Positions 1 through 10,690 of a DNA stretch of 64,000 nucleotides are shown in pieces. Origin of the DNA: Rhynchopus sp. YZ270_cl-10 (Eukaryota > Euglenozoa > Diplonemea > Diplonemida > Diplonemidae). Position 1 is the stretch's first letter, and every line of letters begins with the position of its first letter. The stretch spans positions 124,001 through 188,000 of the forward strand of contig OZ037894.1 of NCBI GenBank assembly GCA_964035575.1. The letters run 5' to 3'. The notes under the pieces were generated by a model. That model was not told the DNA's origin. It did not search any database and saw nothing but the letters and a program-made list of their open reading frames with translations. The position numbers and the translations under genes were made by a program.

Positions 1-578
1 AGTCCTTGAGAGTAGTTCTGGAGGTGTCGGGGTCATTACAAGTCTGTCCCATGGCACACGGGTCCTTCGAACACTCATCATTCGAGCATGTTGCTGGTCC
101 ATTTGTGCTAACGATCGAAGAATCCGTGTCACAAGTGCACGTGAAGTCGCCTGTTGCTGTGTACTTCGTGTTGGGGTCACTGCAAGTCTGTCCCATGCCA
201 CAGGGAGCTGGCATCACAGCACATTCATCCTTCTCGCAAGTAGCAGCTCCTCCCGTCGCCATCACACCGTTCGTGCAAGTGCATGTGAAGTCCTTGAGAG
301 TAGTTCTGGAGGTGTCGGGGTCATTACAAGTCTGTCCCATGGCACACGGGTCCTTCGAACACTCATCATTCGAGCATGTTGCTGGTCCATTTGTGCTAAC
401 GATCGAAGAATCCGTGTCACAAGTGCACGTGAAGTCGCCCGTTGCTGTGTACTTCGTGTTGGGGTCATTGCAAGTCTGTCCCATGCCACAGGGAGCCGGC
501 ATCACAGCGCATTCATCCTTCTCGCAAGTAGCAGCTCCTCCTGTCGCCATCACACCGTTCGTGCAAGTGCACGTGAAG
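1..578 (-). repeat. 288-bp tandem repeat inside the EGF gene (2 copies)
   Basis: Positions 3-290 recur almost unchanged at 291-578, differing by only a few substitutions. The 288-bp length equals 96 codons, two 48-residue EGF-like modules, so the reading frame is kept. This indicates recent duplication or gene conversion within the coding region. Confidence 0.9.
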
Positions 579-3500
579 TCCTTGAGATCTGCTGGTGCCT
601 TGCTCATATCAAGGCATGTCTGTCCTGACAGGCATGGAGACGGCATCGCAGCGCATTCGTCTACTTCACACGACGCCACTGCCCCAGTAGCAGATCCTGT
701 TGATGGTGCAGGGCAGGTGCACACAAAGCCGCCGGTGGCAGCTGCTGTTTGTACAGGATCAGAACAACCCTGACCAGGACCACAGGGGCTCGCAAGACAC
801 TCGTCTACGACACATGCTGCAGGCACCCCCGTGTCAGTGCCAGTCCCCACAACACACGTGCAGACGAAGTCGCCAGTGCTCGAAGCGGTAGTATCGGGAT
901 CAGAACACATCTGTCCACCGCATGGTGGAGGCATGGCCGCACATTCGTCAGTGCTTCCAACCATGCAGGTAGCGGGGGCACCTGTGTTCTTCACTCCATT
1001 TGCACATTCGCACTCAAAGTCCATGAGTGAATTGGGCCCATTCATCGTATCAGTGCACGTCTGTGTCGCACAAGGCATGGCCAGACACTCATCAAGAACA
1101 CAAACAGCAGGCGCCCCAAGTTGACTGATACTTGGGTCGCTGTCGCAGGTGCACTCAAAGTCATTCGTGGAAGCCAACTTCGTGTCCAGGTCCACACATG
1201 CTTGGCCAGCACCACACGGTGTTGCCTGACACTCATCAACCTCGCATTGTGCTACCTGAGTCCCTGTTGCCTTGATGGTCATGTCGTTATCACACGTGCA
1301 GGTGAAATCCTTCACGGATGAAGGAGACTGGTTTGGATCAAGACATGTTTGACCAACAGGACAAGGAGTGGCCATACACTCATCTGAAAAGCAGGTCGCA
1401 GGCCCATCCACTTTAGTGATTGCAGCGTCATTGTCACAGGTGCACACGAAGTCGTGTTGGCTCGCGTACTTGGTATCGGGGTCATTGCAAGTCTGTCCAG
1501 TACCACACACCTCAGGCATACCCATCGCCGCAACGCATTCATCCACGTCGCAGGTTGCTGCCGTCCCTGTTGCCTTGATGGTCATGTCGTTATCACACGT
1601 GCAGGTGAAATCCTTCACGGATGAAGGAGACTGGTTTGGATCAAGACATGTTTGACCAACAGGACAAGGAGTGGCCATACACTCATCTGAAAAGCAGGTC
1701 GCAGGCCCATCCACTTTAGTGATTGCAGCATCATTGTCACAGGTGCACACGAAGTCGTGTTGACTGGCGTACTTGGTATCGGGGTCGTTGCAAGTTTGTC
1801 CAGTACCACACACCTCAGGCATACCCATCGCTACAACGCATTCATCCACGTCGCAGGTTGCGGCTGTCCCTGTTGCCTTGATGGTCATGTCGTTATCACA
1901 CGTGCAGGTGAAATCCTTCACGGATGAAGGAGACTGGTTTGGATCAAGACATGTTTGACCAACAGGACAAGGAGTAGCCATACACTCATCTGAAAAGCAG
2001 GTCGCAGGCCCATCCACTTTAGTGATTGCAGCGTCATTGTCACAGGTGCACACGAAGTCGTGTTGACTGGCGTACTTGGTATCGGGGTCGTTGCAAGTCT
2101 GTCCAGTACCACACACCTCAGGCATACCCATCGCCGCAACGCATTCATCCACGTCGCAGGTTGCGGCTGTCCCTGTTGCCTTGATGGTCATGTCGCTATC
2201 ACACGTGCAGGTGAAATCCTTCACGGATGAAGGAGACTGGTTTGGATCAAGACATGTTTGACCAACAGGACAAGGAGTGGCCATACACTCATCTGAAAAG
2301 CAGGTCGCAGGCCCATCCACTTTAGTGATTGCAGCGTCATTGTCACAGGTGCACACGAAGTCGTGTTGACTGGCGTACTTGGTATCGGGGTCATTGCAAG
2401 TTTGTCCAGTACCACACACCTCAGGCATACCCATCGCCGCAACGCATTCATCCACGTCGCAGGTTGCGGCTGTCCCTGTTGCCTTGATGGTCATGTCGTT
2501 ATCACACGTGCAGGTGAAATCCTTCAAACTCGTCGCCAAAGTATCGGGATCTGCGCACGTCTGTCCAACTGCGCACGGTGCTGGCATGGCTGTGCATTCG
2601 TCTGTGACTGCAGGTGGTGCTGGCGTACCAGCAGGTGCCGGTGTGGGCTCAGTGGTTGGCGGGACGGCAGGGGGTGCGGGAGTTGGTGGTGCAGCATTGC
2701 AGGTCCAATCGAAAGTGAACCCTGCGTAGCGGTAGTCGCCGTCTGTGCTGATTGAGATCTTGGCCCCTCCGACGAACGTCGTGGGCAGCTTGTCTTTTGA
2801 AGTGCCACCCTCTCCGACGTACGACCTTGCCTGCGAAAAGCCAAACGCGTCGTTGCCACCAACGACAAGCTTGTCGCCACCGTCCTCCTCAACTTCCATC
2901 AGTGTCCATGTGAGTGTGAGCTCCCCAGCGCACGAAAGATCCCAACACTCATTCGCGTTGTTAGGATAGTTGTCAGCACCCATGGGGTAGTCAAGGTTGC
3001 CGGTGTCGCCCGACAACTGGGTGCAGCCAGTTCTTGGCTGGAACGGCGGCACAACTGGGGATGGGAATACCGGGGAGGGGGGGAGCGACACAACAGGCAT
3101 GGGTGTTGGTGGCGGTGCCATGGTGGCAGGGCTTTCGGTCAAGTCAAACTCCTCGCGGCACGCATCGCTGACCAAGGGGGTTTCTGAGCAGTCAGGGTGG
3201 CGCAGTCTAGTGGGGCTGTTGTCCAGAGTCCACCCCTGCTTTGTCAAGGAACCAATGCGCTTGCTTGCGGATATTTTGCTCACAAACATCTCGTTTGTCT
3301 TAAACCCAGTTGTGCCCCATGTTCTCTTTGGCGCGCTGGCATCCCAGTCAGGAACTGTGTTGAAATGGCGTGCGTTAGAGTGCCCGTACCCAGTGTTCTG
3401 TCCACCAAAAGTACAGGTGATCTTCCCATCCTTGGCCGGGGACAGTGTTGTTGCGTCCTGCCCAACCTTGTTCGGACTTCCGTCGTCATTTCTCTTCCAC

Positions 3501-4951
3501 GTCGAGGTCCACGTCACGTCTCCGTTGTCCATCGTCACCCACTCGTCATCCTCACCCCAGAACGATGCCTCTGTCACCTCAAGCTTCTCTGTGAGGAACG
3601 TACCCTCCGAGTCCACCTCCACAATGAAGAACTTTGTCGGGTAGGCCTGGTCCACGTCCATCTCACCCCACCCGAGGGCAAAACGGTTGCATCCATCCCC
3701 GTTTCCGAGAATGGCGAGACGAGCACTTCTGACGCTCACAGTGTCAGACGACAGCCACTTCATGTACGGAATCGGGTTGCTGTATGAGACAATCGGGTCG
3801 GTACGCATGAACCCGAGCCCCGTCCCTCTGTTGGCGTTGTAGTCGCCTTGCATGCGCACCCCATGGTACACAGTGTAGAAGTGGCAGCCGCAGGCAACCA
3901 TGGACCCAGGCCACGTCGCAGACGCAGAGTATGTGTTTTCGTTCGAAGCCATGTTGTACCTTGCACCCGTCTTCTGGTACACACGCCTGTAGCGCATCCC
4001 GTAGGAAACCATGTCCGTCGTACACATCGCCCCAAAGTCCTGGAACTCAGGGTGGTACACCATCTTGGTCCCTGTCGTGTGCCCTTTGTTGCACTCCCAC
4101 GTCCACCCAGCCTCCAGCCTGTCGCACGAATCCAGACGCGGCAGGTCCTTCGCAGGGTCGGCCTCCAGCAGCGTCATCACGTCGCCAACGTGGTTCTCCC
4201 ATCCACCGTTGTACCACATTGCGTACACATCGCGCACAGGGTCGTACTTGAGCCAGTGGAAGAGCGACCCCCTGTTAACAGCGTAGCAGTACTTGTCTTC
4301 GGTCTTGCAAGAAGGGTGCAGGCTCGACACTCTTCGGATCTCGCCAGACAGGTCTGCCTTGATTTCCACCAAGAAAGGCTCAAATCTGCTGTACGTTGCA
4401 TCACCTTTGCACGAAGGGCATTCCGCCAAACAGTACGTCGCAATGTCGCCTCTCTTGTTGAACACAATCCCGCCGTTGAACACACAATTCGGCAGCGTCA
4501 AGTCCTTCGCCACCTGGTAGCTTCCACCTGTCAGCGACAATCTTGTCACGTGGATGTGTGCGTTCCCTCTGCCTGTGGCGGCGTTGAAGTCCTCTGCCCA
4601 CGTGATGATGATGTCAGTCGACCCAGGCACACCAGTCGAGAAGATTGTGAAAGCATTTCCTGTGCACGCATTCTCGGGGTCCAACGTCCACACCCTCCCG
4701 CTTGCCCCACCCATCAACCCACCCTCTGGTGGTGTGTAGCTCGACGGCAAGCAAACTGGGTCCACAGTCAATACCCCGCCACCCACGCTTTTCGACGACT
4801 GTGGCTTGCACTTACACATCCAGTTCCTCCACTCGTAGTCCTCAAATGGTGTGTTCTTCATACAGTCGTACCACCCCTGCTGTGCCGCAGTCATCCCATC
4901 TTGACCCATCGCAGCTCCGAACAGCATACACACTGTGAGAAGCACCCCATG
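1..4951 (-). CDS. Large secreted/surface CUB-EGF repeat protein, 3' end outside the window
   Basis: The minus frame is open from the ATG at 4951 to the window edge (about 1650 codons), so the C-terminus is missing. About residues 20-620 form a Cys/Trp-rich region I do not recognise. A Pro/Thr-rich linker precedes a CUB domain at about 640-750 (YPNNANECW, then FTFDWTC). A second Pro/Ala/Thr linker leads to about 17 EGF-like modules of 48-51 residues, each with the pattern DEC..PC..GQTC.DP..DF.CTC..ATC, giving six cysteines and the DxxEC start typical of calcium-binding EGF modules. This suggests an extracellular adhesion or matrix protein; no ligand can be inferred. The start is uncertain: an ATG at 4973 in another frame begins a better signal peptide (see findings). 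An anchor, if any, would lie beyond the window. Confidence 0.85.
1262..2525 (-). repeat. 303-bp tandem repeat inside the EGF gene (about 4 copies)
   Basis: The string CCCTGTTGCCTTGATGG recurs at 1262, 1565, 1868, 2171 and 2474, a strict 303-bp period (101 codons, two EGF-like modules). Copies differ by only a handful of bases, so the array is young or actively homogenised and copy number probably varies between alleles. Confidence 0.92.
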
Positions 4952-5231
4952 GTGCCCAGGTGCTCCGGCCATCTCACCTATTCACCCCTTGTGTGTGTTT
5001 TTTTTTGTTTTTTCTTTTTGTTTTTGTTTGCTTTTGCCTTGAATGTGGAACTGTCGGGTGTAGGTGTGGGGGTGCAGGGTTGGGTTGGGTTTGCCTTCAG
5101 CAGAGGAAGGGTACAAAAGCATTCGATGAAGGGTAGGGGCAGGGGCAGGAGCTTTCGTTTACGTTTTTCGTTTTCCATAATAAAACACTTGTGTGTATAA
5201 AAACAGTTCCCCGACACACAGGGGCCCTCCC

Positions 5232-6497
5232 TCACACAGCAAGGATATGTGTGAAGACACTTGAACCCGCCCCACCGATGTTTTGCAGCATTGCCACCTC
5301 TGCCTCGGGTACTTGGTTTTCACCTGCTAGCCCAAGAAGTTGCAAATAGCTCTCTGCACATTGGTACACACCAGTCGCACCTACCGGATGGCCGCGAGCC
5401 TTCAACCCACCGAAGGTGCTGATCGGGAGTGTCCCATCCCTAGTAATCGCCCCGGTACTGCCAAGACGCCATCCTTCACCGCGCTCTGCAAACCCTGCCG
5501 CCTCAAGGCTGAGGCACGCCATGATTGAGTACGCGTCGTGCAGCTCGAAGATGTCGATGTCGGCATGCTGCAGCGCTGCTGCCGCAAGCGCGCGCTTTGT
5601 GCTCACTGCCACCCCCTGCAGTGCCAACGGATCATCGCGATGCATCACCGTGAGTGTGTCGGAGGCCGATGCACTGGCCAGCACCTCCACAGGCTTTCTG
5701 TCAAACCTCATGTGCGGAGACGACGACAGCACCACAGCTGCCGCACCATCGCACATCGGAGACGCGTCCATCAGCTGCGGGTGGGGTGGTGGGACGGTGT
5801 GTATGTGTGTGTGCATGCATACCTTCACAGGGTGCCCAGGGGTAACCACGCGCGACGTCTCGTACCCCTCCAGGTCGATCGGCTTCTTCAGAAACGAGTG
5901 CGTAGCTGTCATTGCATTGCGGTGTGCATTTACGGAGAAGTGCCCGAGGGAGAATCCTGGCTCAGCGCCGTGCAGAGCACCGTACGTTTCGAGGTAGAGC
6001 TTCTGGAGTGCACCGTTGAGTGTGAGGAAGGTCTCGCCTTTGCTGCCTTCGTTCGCCCAATGCGAGGCTGTGGCGAGGGCAGACGTTGTCTCGGGTGTCG
6101 ACGTGCGTGTCATCTCCTCTACACCTGCGACCACGACTGTGTCGGCCATGCCGGACTTAATCGCCATGTAGCCCAGACGCAGTGCCGCACCTCCTGCGCC
6201 GCAGCAGGACTCCGCTGTGACTGTGTCGGGGTTGCTGTGCAGGCCTGCGGCTGTGGCCAGCAGCGGTGCCACGTGTTGCTGCTGCGAGAGCATACCCGAC
6301 ATCATGTTCCCCACGTACAGCCCCTGCACCGCTAGCGGGTCTATATCCGCATCCGCAAGGGCCTCACGCACCGCCGCACCTCCCATCTCCTCGATGCGTG
6401 TCGACGGCCCTGGAGCGACGTCACGTTGGCGTGTGACCGGAGACATGCCACAGCCAAGCACGTACACGGGCTTCAGAGCGCACGCAGTTCGCTTCAT
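5232..6497 (-). CDS. Thiolase (acetyl-CoA acyltransferase, SCP2-thiolase-like)
   Basis: Exons 5823-6497 and 5232-5774 encode 405 residues once the 48-nt intron is removed; that is a normal thiolase length. The nucleophile region reads AESCCGAGGAA, followed by a large loop domain, the DGAAAVVL motif, ELHDAYS (the HDAY/HDCF form typical of SCP-x-like thiolases), and GGLKARGHPVGATG with the conserved His. The C-terminus is NIGGAGSSVF rather than the CxGGG of classical degradative thiolases, which supports the SCP2/archaeal-like branch. The family cleaves 3-ketoacyl-CoA or condenses acyl-CoAs, often in peroxisomes or mitochondria. No C-terminal SKL-type signal is present (it ends HILAV), so location is open. 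The start is MKRTACALKPVYVLGCG at 6497. Confidence 0.88.
   Translation of the reverse strand: MKRTACALKPVYVLGCGMSPVTRQRDVAPGPSTRIEEMGGAAVREALADADIDPLAVQGLYVGNMMSGMLSQQQHVAPLLATAAGLHSNPDTVTAESCCGAGGAALRLGYMAIKSGMADTVVVAGVEEMTRTSTPETTSALATASHWANEGSKGETFLTLNGALQKLYLETYGALHGAEPGFSLGHFSVNAHRNAMTATHSFLKKPIDLEGYETSRVVTPGHPVKVCMHTHIHTVPPPHPQLMDASPMCDGAAAVVLSSSPHMRFDRKPVEVLASASASDTLTVMHRDDPLALQGVAVSTKRALAAAALQHADIDIFELHDAYSIMACLSLEAAGFAERGEGWRLGSTGAITRDGTLPISTFGGLKARGHPVGATGVYQCAESYLQLLGLAGENQVPEAEVAMLQNIGGAGSSVFTHILAV
5775..5822 (-). other. 48-nt phase-0 intron in the thiolase gene
   Basis: On the minus strand the coding sequence reads AAG then GTATGCATGC...CCACCCGCAG then CTGATG. The 48 nt are CA/C-rich, contain no stop and keep the frame, so unspliced RNA would add 16 residues of low-complexity sequence exactly before the conserved (L)MDASPxxDGAAAVV motif. 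Thiolases have no insertion there, so this is an intron rather than coding sequence. Confidence 0.85.
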
Positions 6498-7200
6498 GGT
6501 GGTTGTGTGTGATGGTGTCGCTGGTAGTTCCCTGTAGGGCGTGGGGTGGTTGAGTTGCAGTGTTTAAAAAAAATAGTTATTGATGCAGGTACCTCGGACA
6601 GACACACGGGAGACAAAATCACGACAAATCACAAAAACGGCCTCCGTCCGTAAAGTGTTGGGGGGAGTGTTGGTAATCCTATCATTTTGTTTTAATGTCT
6701 CTGGATGGACAGTGGTTTGTTTTGTTGGTGTCAGACTTATTTTATTTTTTTTGAAAATTTTATTTTGAAAAATTGGTTGTGAAGATCGACACTGCCTTCC
6801 TTATGGGTGATTGTTTTGTGGCGCACTTTGCAACAACCTCGTCAGCATGTGAACGCGGGGCATTTAAAAAAGCAACAGATACACTCGTTCTCGACGAAGC
6901 CCTGGATGACTACTTAACTGGGTAGCAGTTCCTACACCATATGGGGTCTGTGCTTTACATGACTGTCGTCACTACTGAAGACAGAAAACACTTTGTTTCA
7001 AGGAGCCGCCCAAAGGACTCTTACCCGTACACCAAGGCAAAGGTTAACGTACAACCACTCAACCACTCCATTCAGGCAATCGCAAATTCGCAGCTCGCTG
7101 AGTGTTGGCATATTCTTAATACCCACAGTTCCCCTCAACCCCACTACACCGATTCTACCCCGTGTTACCTATGCCCCTTTTGCCGCCGTGCACGGGAGAC
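6498..7200. other. Spacer between thiolase and transporter genes
   Basis: About 0.7 kb without a credible gene. It holds A/T homopolymers and a run near 6755-6785 resembling the TTTTGAAAA..TTGGTTGT start of the dispersed hairpin motif described at 9267, but without its conserved core. Confidence 0.6.
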
Positions 7201-8976
7201 TCACGCTGCCTCATCGCCGTACATCTCGCTGAGTTGGTTGTCAATCGCAAACTCGTCGTCAGACATCTCAGACCTCTCGTCCTCTACAGCTGCTGTGCTT
7301 CTGAACGCGAGCTCGGCTGGAGGCGGGAGGGGTGGGAGACCCTCCCGGGAGACCTTGGTGTGCGGGTGGGGGTGTGGGACGGGACGTGTCGCGCTGACCT
7401 CACTCTCACTCCGTCGGAGGGAGTTCGAGGAGCACATGCTGCCCAATTCCAAGACGTTGAGCGAACCCTCATCGAGAATGGCGTACGCACCTGCACGCTG
7501 CCCGACACCGTCCAGAACACGTTCGCCGTCGCGTGGGGGGAGCTCGCCCACTGTGTCGGGTGCAAGGGAGAGCTTGACGTAAACGTAGTACATGGCACCC
7601 CCAAAGGCGATGACCATGCCTAGGATGCGGAGTGTGTTCGACGACTCGGAGAAGACGAGGATCGCAAAGATGACCTGCAGGATCTCCTTGATGTGCCCTG
7701 CGACAGCAAGCGTGAGTGCAGACGCCTTCTGCACCAAGGCAAGCTCCGCAAACAGCAGCACGATTGCCGTCAGCCCTCCCAACGACGCCAGCATTCCCAC
7801 CTTCAGAGTCACGCTCACAGAGGTAAAGCGCTCGTCGCTAAAGAAGTCGCTAAACTCAAACGGCACCGCCATGGCCAATGCAGAGAGCGCTGCCCCAGGG
7901 CTGAGCCACAGCAGGATCTTGAGCTTTCCCTCCAGGGTGCCCTTCACAAGACTCCCCTTCAGGAGCACCTCCGTCAGCACCCAGCGCATCGCACCCAGGC
8001 CTGCGGAGAAAAGCGTCAGGCCCACACCTATAGCCGTCTGGTTCATGCTGAACTCGCCTTTGCCGTCTGAGTCACGTCCCATGGCGGACATGAAGACGCC
8101 AACCATGACAACCCCCACTGCAAGGGTGAGCTGCAGCTTGCAGCCTTGGATGCCCCACGCAATCGAGATGATGAATGTGAAGATCAACGAGGACGTCTTC
8201 ACAATCGTGTATAGCGAGAGTTCTATGAAATGCGCTATCGCAAGGTTGGACAGTGCAATGTCGAGCCCCGTGCAGACGCCTATGGGCATGGCACGCAGCA
8301 TCAGCGACGTCGATGACCGTGCCACGTCTGCTCCGTCTGCCACACCTGCCACGTCCGGCAGCGACGTCACTGTCGATACGGTTTCGTTGAAGCTCATATT
8401 CGGCTGCTCGGGAGTCGACCCTGGTGTGCTACCCCCAGCACCCACCCCCACCCCACCCTGGGCCGTGGGTGCTGTCGCTGCCGTACTGTCGTGCGCAGCG
8501 CTAGGTGTCTTATGGCGCCGCTTCTTCCGCTTTGCCCTAGGGTCGGCAGGGTCGGCAGGGTTGGCAGGCAGAGGTGTGGGCACCTTGCGTGAGGCTCGGT
8601 TGACTGCGATGATCTGCAGCAGGATGAAGGCGAGGCTGCCCTTGAGCGCCATGTGGAAGGTCGTCAGGAGGAGCGGGTAGTTCACACCACCGTAGAGCAC
8701 CTTGAAGAAGAACTTGTTGTACAGCGAGAGTGTGATCGACATCGAGTACCACAGGAACGTTGTCGCCAGGATGTCGAGTGTGTAGACAACGTTCTCCTTG
8801 TGCTGGTGCTTGCGCATGGCCCAGCTCCCTATCGACAGCAGCATCATAGCCGCAACGAAGACTGCGATTGGGAGAACGTGCAGCTCCACCCCGCCATCGC
8901 TGCTGCTGCTGCTGCCCGCACTGCTGTCCCCTGTCGCGTTGTGCACAGTGCTGTTCGCAACAACGTCGCCATCCAT
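7201..8976 (-). CDS. SLC35C2-like triose-phosphate/nucleotide-sugar transporter family protein
   Basis: 591 residues with about ten hydrophobic helices of the drug/metabolite transporter superfamily. Helix 2 reads WYSMSITLSLYNKFFF, the (S)xxxYNK signature of the TPT/SLC35C group, and the C-terminal helices contain KEILQVIFAILVF and GMVIAFGGAMYYVY, typical of this family. A lysine/arginine- and Gly/Ser-rich insertion of about 70 residues (around 135-205) separates the helices, and a disordered acidic tail follows residue 485. Members move phosphorylated sugars or nucleotide sugars across Golgi, ER or plastid membranes; the substrate here cannot be read from sequence. A pyrimidine tract and TAG end exactly at the ATG. 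A yeast Ymd8/human SLC35C2-like role is the best guess. Confidence 0.82.
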   Translation of the reverse strand: MDGDVVANSTVHNATGDSSAGSSSSSDGGVELHVLPIAVFVAAMMLLSIGSWAMRKHQHKENVVYTLDILATTFLWYSMSITLSLYNKFFFKVLYGGVNYPLLLTTFHMALKGSLAFILLQIIAVNRASRKVPTPLPANPADPADPRAKRKKRRHKTPSAAHDSTAATAPTAQGGVGVGAGGSTPGSTPEQPNMSFNETVSTVTSLPDVAGVADGADVARSSTSLMLRAMPIGVCTGLDIALSNLAIAHFIELSLYTIVKTSSLIFTFIISIAWGIQGCKLQLTLAVGVVMVGVFMSAMGRDSDGKGEFSMNQTAIGVGLTLFSAGLGAMRWVLTEVLLKGSLVKGTLEGKLKILLWLSPGAALSALAMAVPFEFSDFFSDERFTSVSVTLKVGMLASLGGLTAIVLLFAELALVQKASALTLAVAGHIKEILQVIFAILVFSESSNTLRILGMVIAFGGAMYYVYVKLSLAPDTVGELPPRDGERVLDGVGQRAGAYAILDEGSLNVLELGSMCSSNSLRRSESEVSATRPVPHPHPHTKVSREGLPPLPPPAELAFRSTAAVEDERSEMSDDEFAIDNQLSEMYGDEAA

Positions 8977-9010
8977 CTACCCGTGGGGAGGGAGGGAGGG
9001 GGAGGGGGGA
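8977..9010 (-). promoter_or_regulatory. Predicted splice acceptor abutting the transporter start
   Basis: On the minus strand a C/T-only stretch (8985-9010) is followed by ACGGGTAG directly joined to the ATG. A zero-length 5' UTR would be workable only if a spliced leader were added, so this is read as a trans-splice acceptor. Confidence 0.5.
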
Positions 9011-9266
9011 CAAAGACGCACCCACCTGCAGCATAGGGGGTAAGGAATGGGGGTGGTGTTTTAGTGTTTTAGTTTTGAGTGGGGGAAAAAAAATGGGGAG
9101 GGGAAATCCGCTTTTATTTTTGTCTTGAAAAATAAAGGAGCACCACGTCCCTCACTCTTCCCCGCCCCTAACCCCCTCCCCGACCAATCTGAGTATTTGA
9201 TGCAACTCTATTTCCCTTTTTTTTTTGACATATTAGAAAAGGGACGACTGTTTTTGTTTGTTTTTT

Positions 9267-9322
9267 GAAAACTTGGTTGTATTAGTGTAGACACCCGAAG
9301 ATGAACTCCACTATAAGTTTTT
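9267..9322. repeat. Dispersed hairpin motif, copy A1
   Basis: The core GACACCCGAAGATGAACTCC is flanked by nested inverted pairs: AAAACTT (9268-9274) with AAGTTTT (9315-9321) and AGTG (9284-9287) with CACT (9309-9312). Nearly the same sequence occurs at 46971-47022. Confidence 0.75.
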
Positions 9323-10109
9323 TTTGTTTTGTTTTGCCAGCATCACTTCTCTTTTGTTAGCAGAAGGTAGTAACACCTGCTAGGCTATGTGTCGTTCAAA
9401 AAGAAAAAATAGTATGTTGTCATTCTTTAGTGAAGTTATCAAATAGTCAGTTGGTTGAATCTAACTCTGTCTCTCCTTCCTTTTGCTTCTCTCAGCTCTC
9501 GGTTTTGTTGGACTCAACAAAAAAAAAAAAAAAAATCTGCCATTTCTTTTCAAAAAGAACCCCCCCAAAAAAAAGGGAATTTGTGATATGCACATGCATC
9601 ACGTGCACACACATCTGGGAGGGGGGGAAACACTTGGGAGGTGAATGACCCGCATTGGCGCAATGCATCTCTAAAAAAAGGGAACTGCGCGAATCAAATG
9701 AAAACAAAGAAAGGTTGAAATGATGAATATGACTCACGTGCATACACATCTAATGAAAAACTTTGAACAGTTATGTATGCACAAAAAAAAAAGCTCGTGC
9801 ATGCCAAACAACACTCCAAAATTATTTTCCAGAAAAAGAAAAAATAGAGGAAAAAAAAAAAAAAAAAAGAGAGATAGGGAAAAGTTTCCTAAGACTCCCG
9901 TAGCTTAGTAACCTACAAAAATAAAACGGGATGGGGGGGGGTTTTTTTTGGGGGGGGAAGCCAATTCAGTATTATTTAAAGAAATCTACAATTTGGTTAT
10001 TATTATTTTAATAGCCGTAAAATTATTTCCTCAAGCCAAAATCCTTCTAGGAGCGGAGTTTTAAGAATGCCATAATTGACGTCTGGAAATAATTGCAGTG
10101 GAGGTATTT
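9323..10109. other. Low-complexity spacer
   Basis: A/T and G homopolymers; no gene seen. CACGTGCA-type strings at about 9600 and 9735 are near-duplicates (TGCATCACGTGCACACACATCT versus ACTCACGTGCATACACATCT), perhaps a small local duplication. Confidence 0.5.
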
Positions 10110-10198
10110 TAGCCGGGTTTCCCACACAAAAAATAATTACCGTGTAATTATAGGAAATAATTACACGGTAATTATTTTTTGTGTGGGAAACCCGGCTA
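10110..10198. mobile_element. 89-bp perfect palindrome (foldback/MITE-like)
   Basis: Arms of 41 bp (10110-10150 and 10158-10198), beginning TAGCCGGGTTTCCCACAC, are exact reverse complements around a 7-nt spacer. An AAAAAAATCGCGATTTTTT palindrome follows at once. Nothing is encoded. Confidence 0.85.
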
Positions 10199-10235
10199 AA
10201 AAAAAAATCGCGATTTTTTTTCTTTTTTTCTTTTG

Positions 10236-10690
10236 TGAACACCCCGGGTTTGATACCTGTACCGCAGGCATTCCTCTGAGTCTAACGATTGATAATCAGA
10301 GCTCGGTTTGTTGTCAAAGACATCTTCCACCATGCATTGAGGAGGGTAAGACAGTGGTCGCAGTTTGTACTTGATAGCATTACAACATTTAACTTCTCCA
10401 CGGGGGTCTTGGGCCGTTCACTCGGTTATACCTTGACCAGCGGAAGAGGCCTTTTTGGTCTCTAGAATATCCGGTATTCCCGAACGGAGGCACACTTTGT
10501 GTGTTACTACGACCTGGCAACTTCCAGCAGTAGGTTAAGTAATGCTTTCTTGTAAATTGTTGGATCATTTATCTCCTCAGTGCATGAATGCCCCACGTGA
10601 CTGGACACTTTTGTGTTTGTCAAGTGGACTGTCTGGTCACTTCTCAGTGACTGGCGGGTTGGCTGTGGTTGCCCTGTCACGACTTACCTG
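10236..10690. repeat. Diverged copy of the foldback-element interior
   Basis: This stretch matches 15755-16315 in the same orientation: shared strings include GACATCTTCCACCATGCATT, CGGGGGTCTTGGGCCGTTCA and GGTCTCTAGAATATCCGGT. The copy at 15.8 kb has about 100 bp extra near 15800-15900. The match ends at TGTCACGACTT, where the 8-bp satellite begins. Confidence 0.85.

Noticed and set aside
3848-5200. 450-codon plus-strand frame
   Set aside because: It is antisense to the Cys-rich body of the CUB-EGF gene, which has clear domains on the minus strand.
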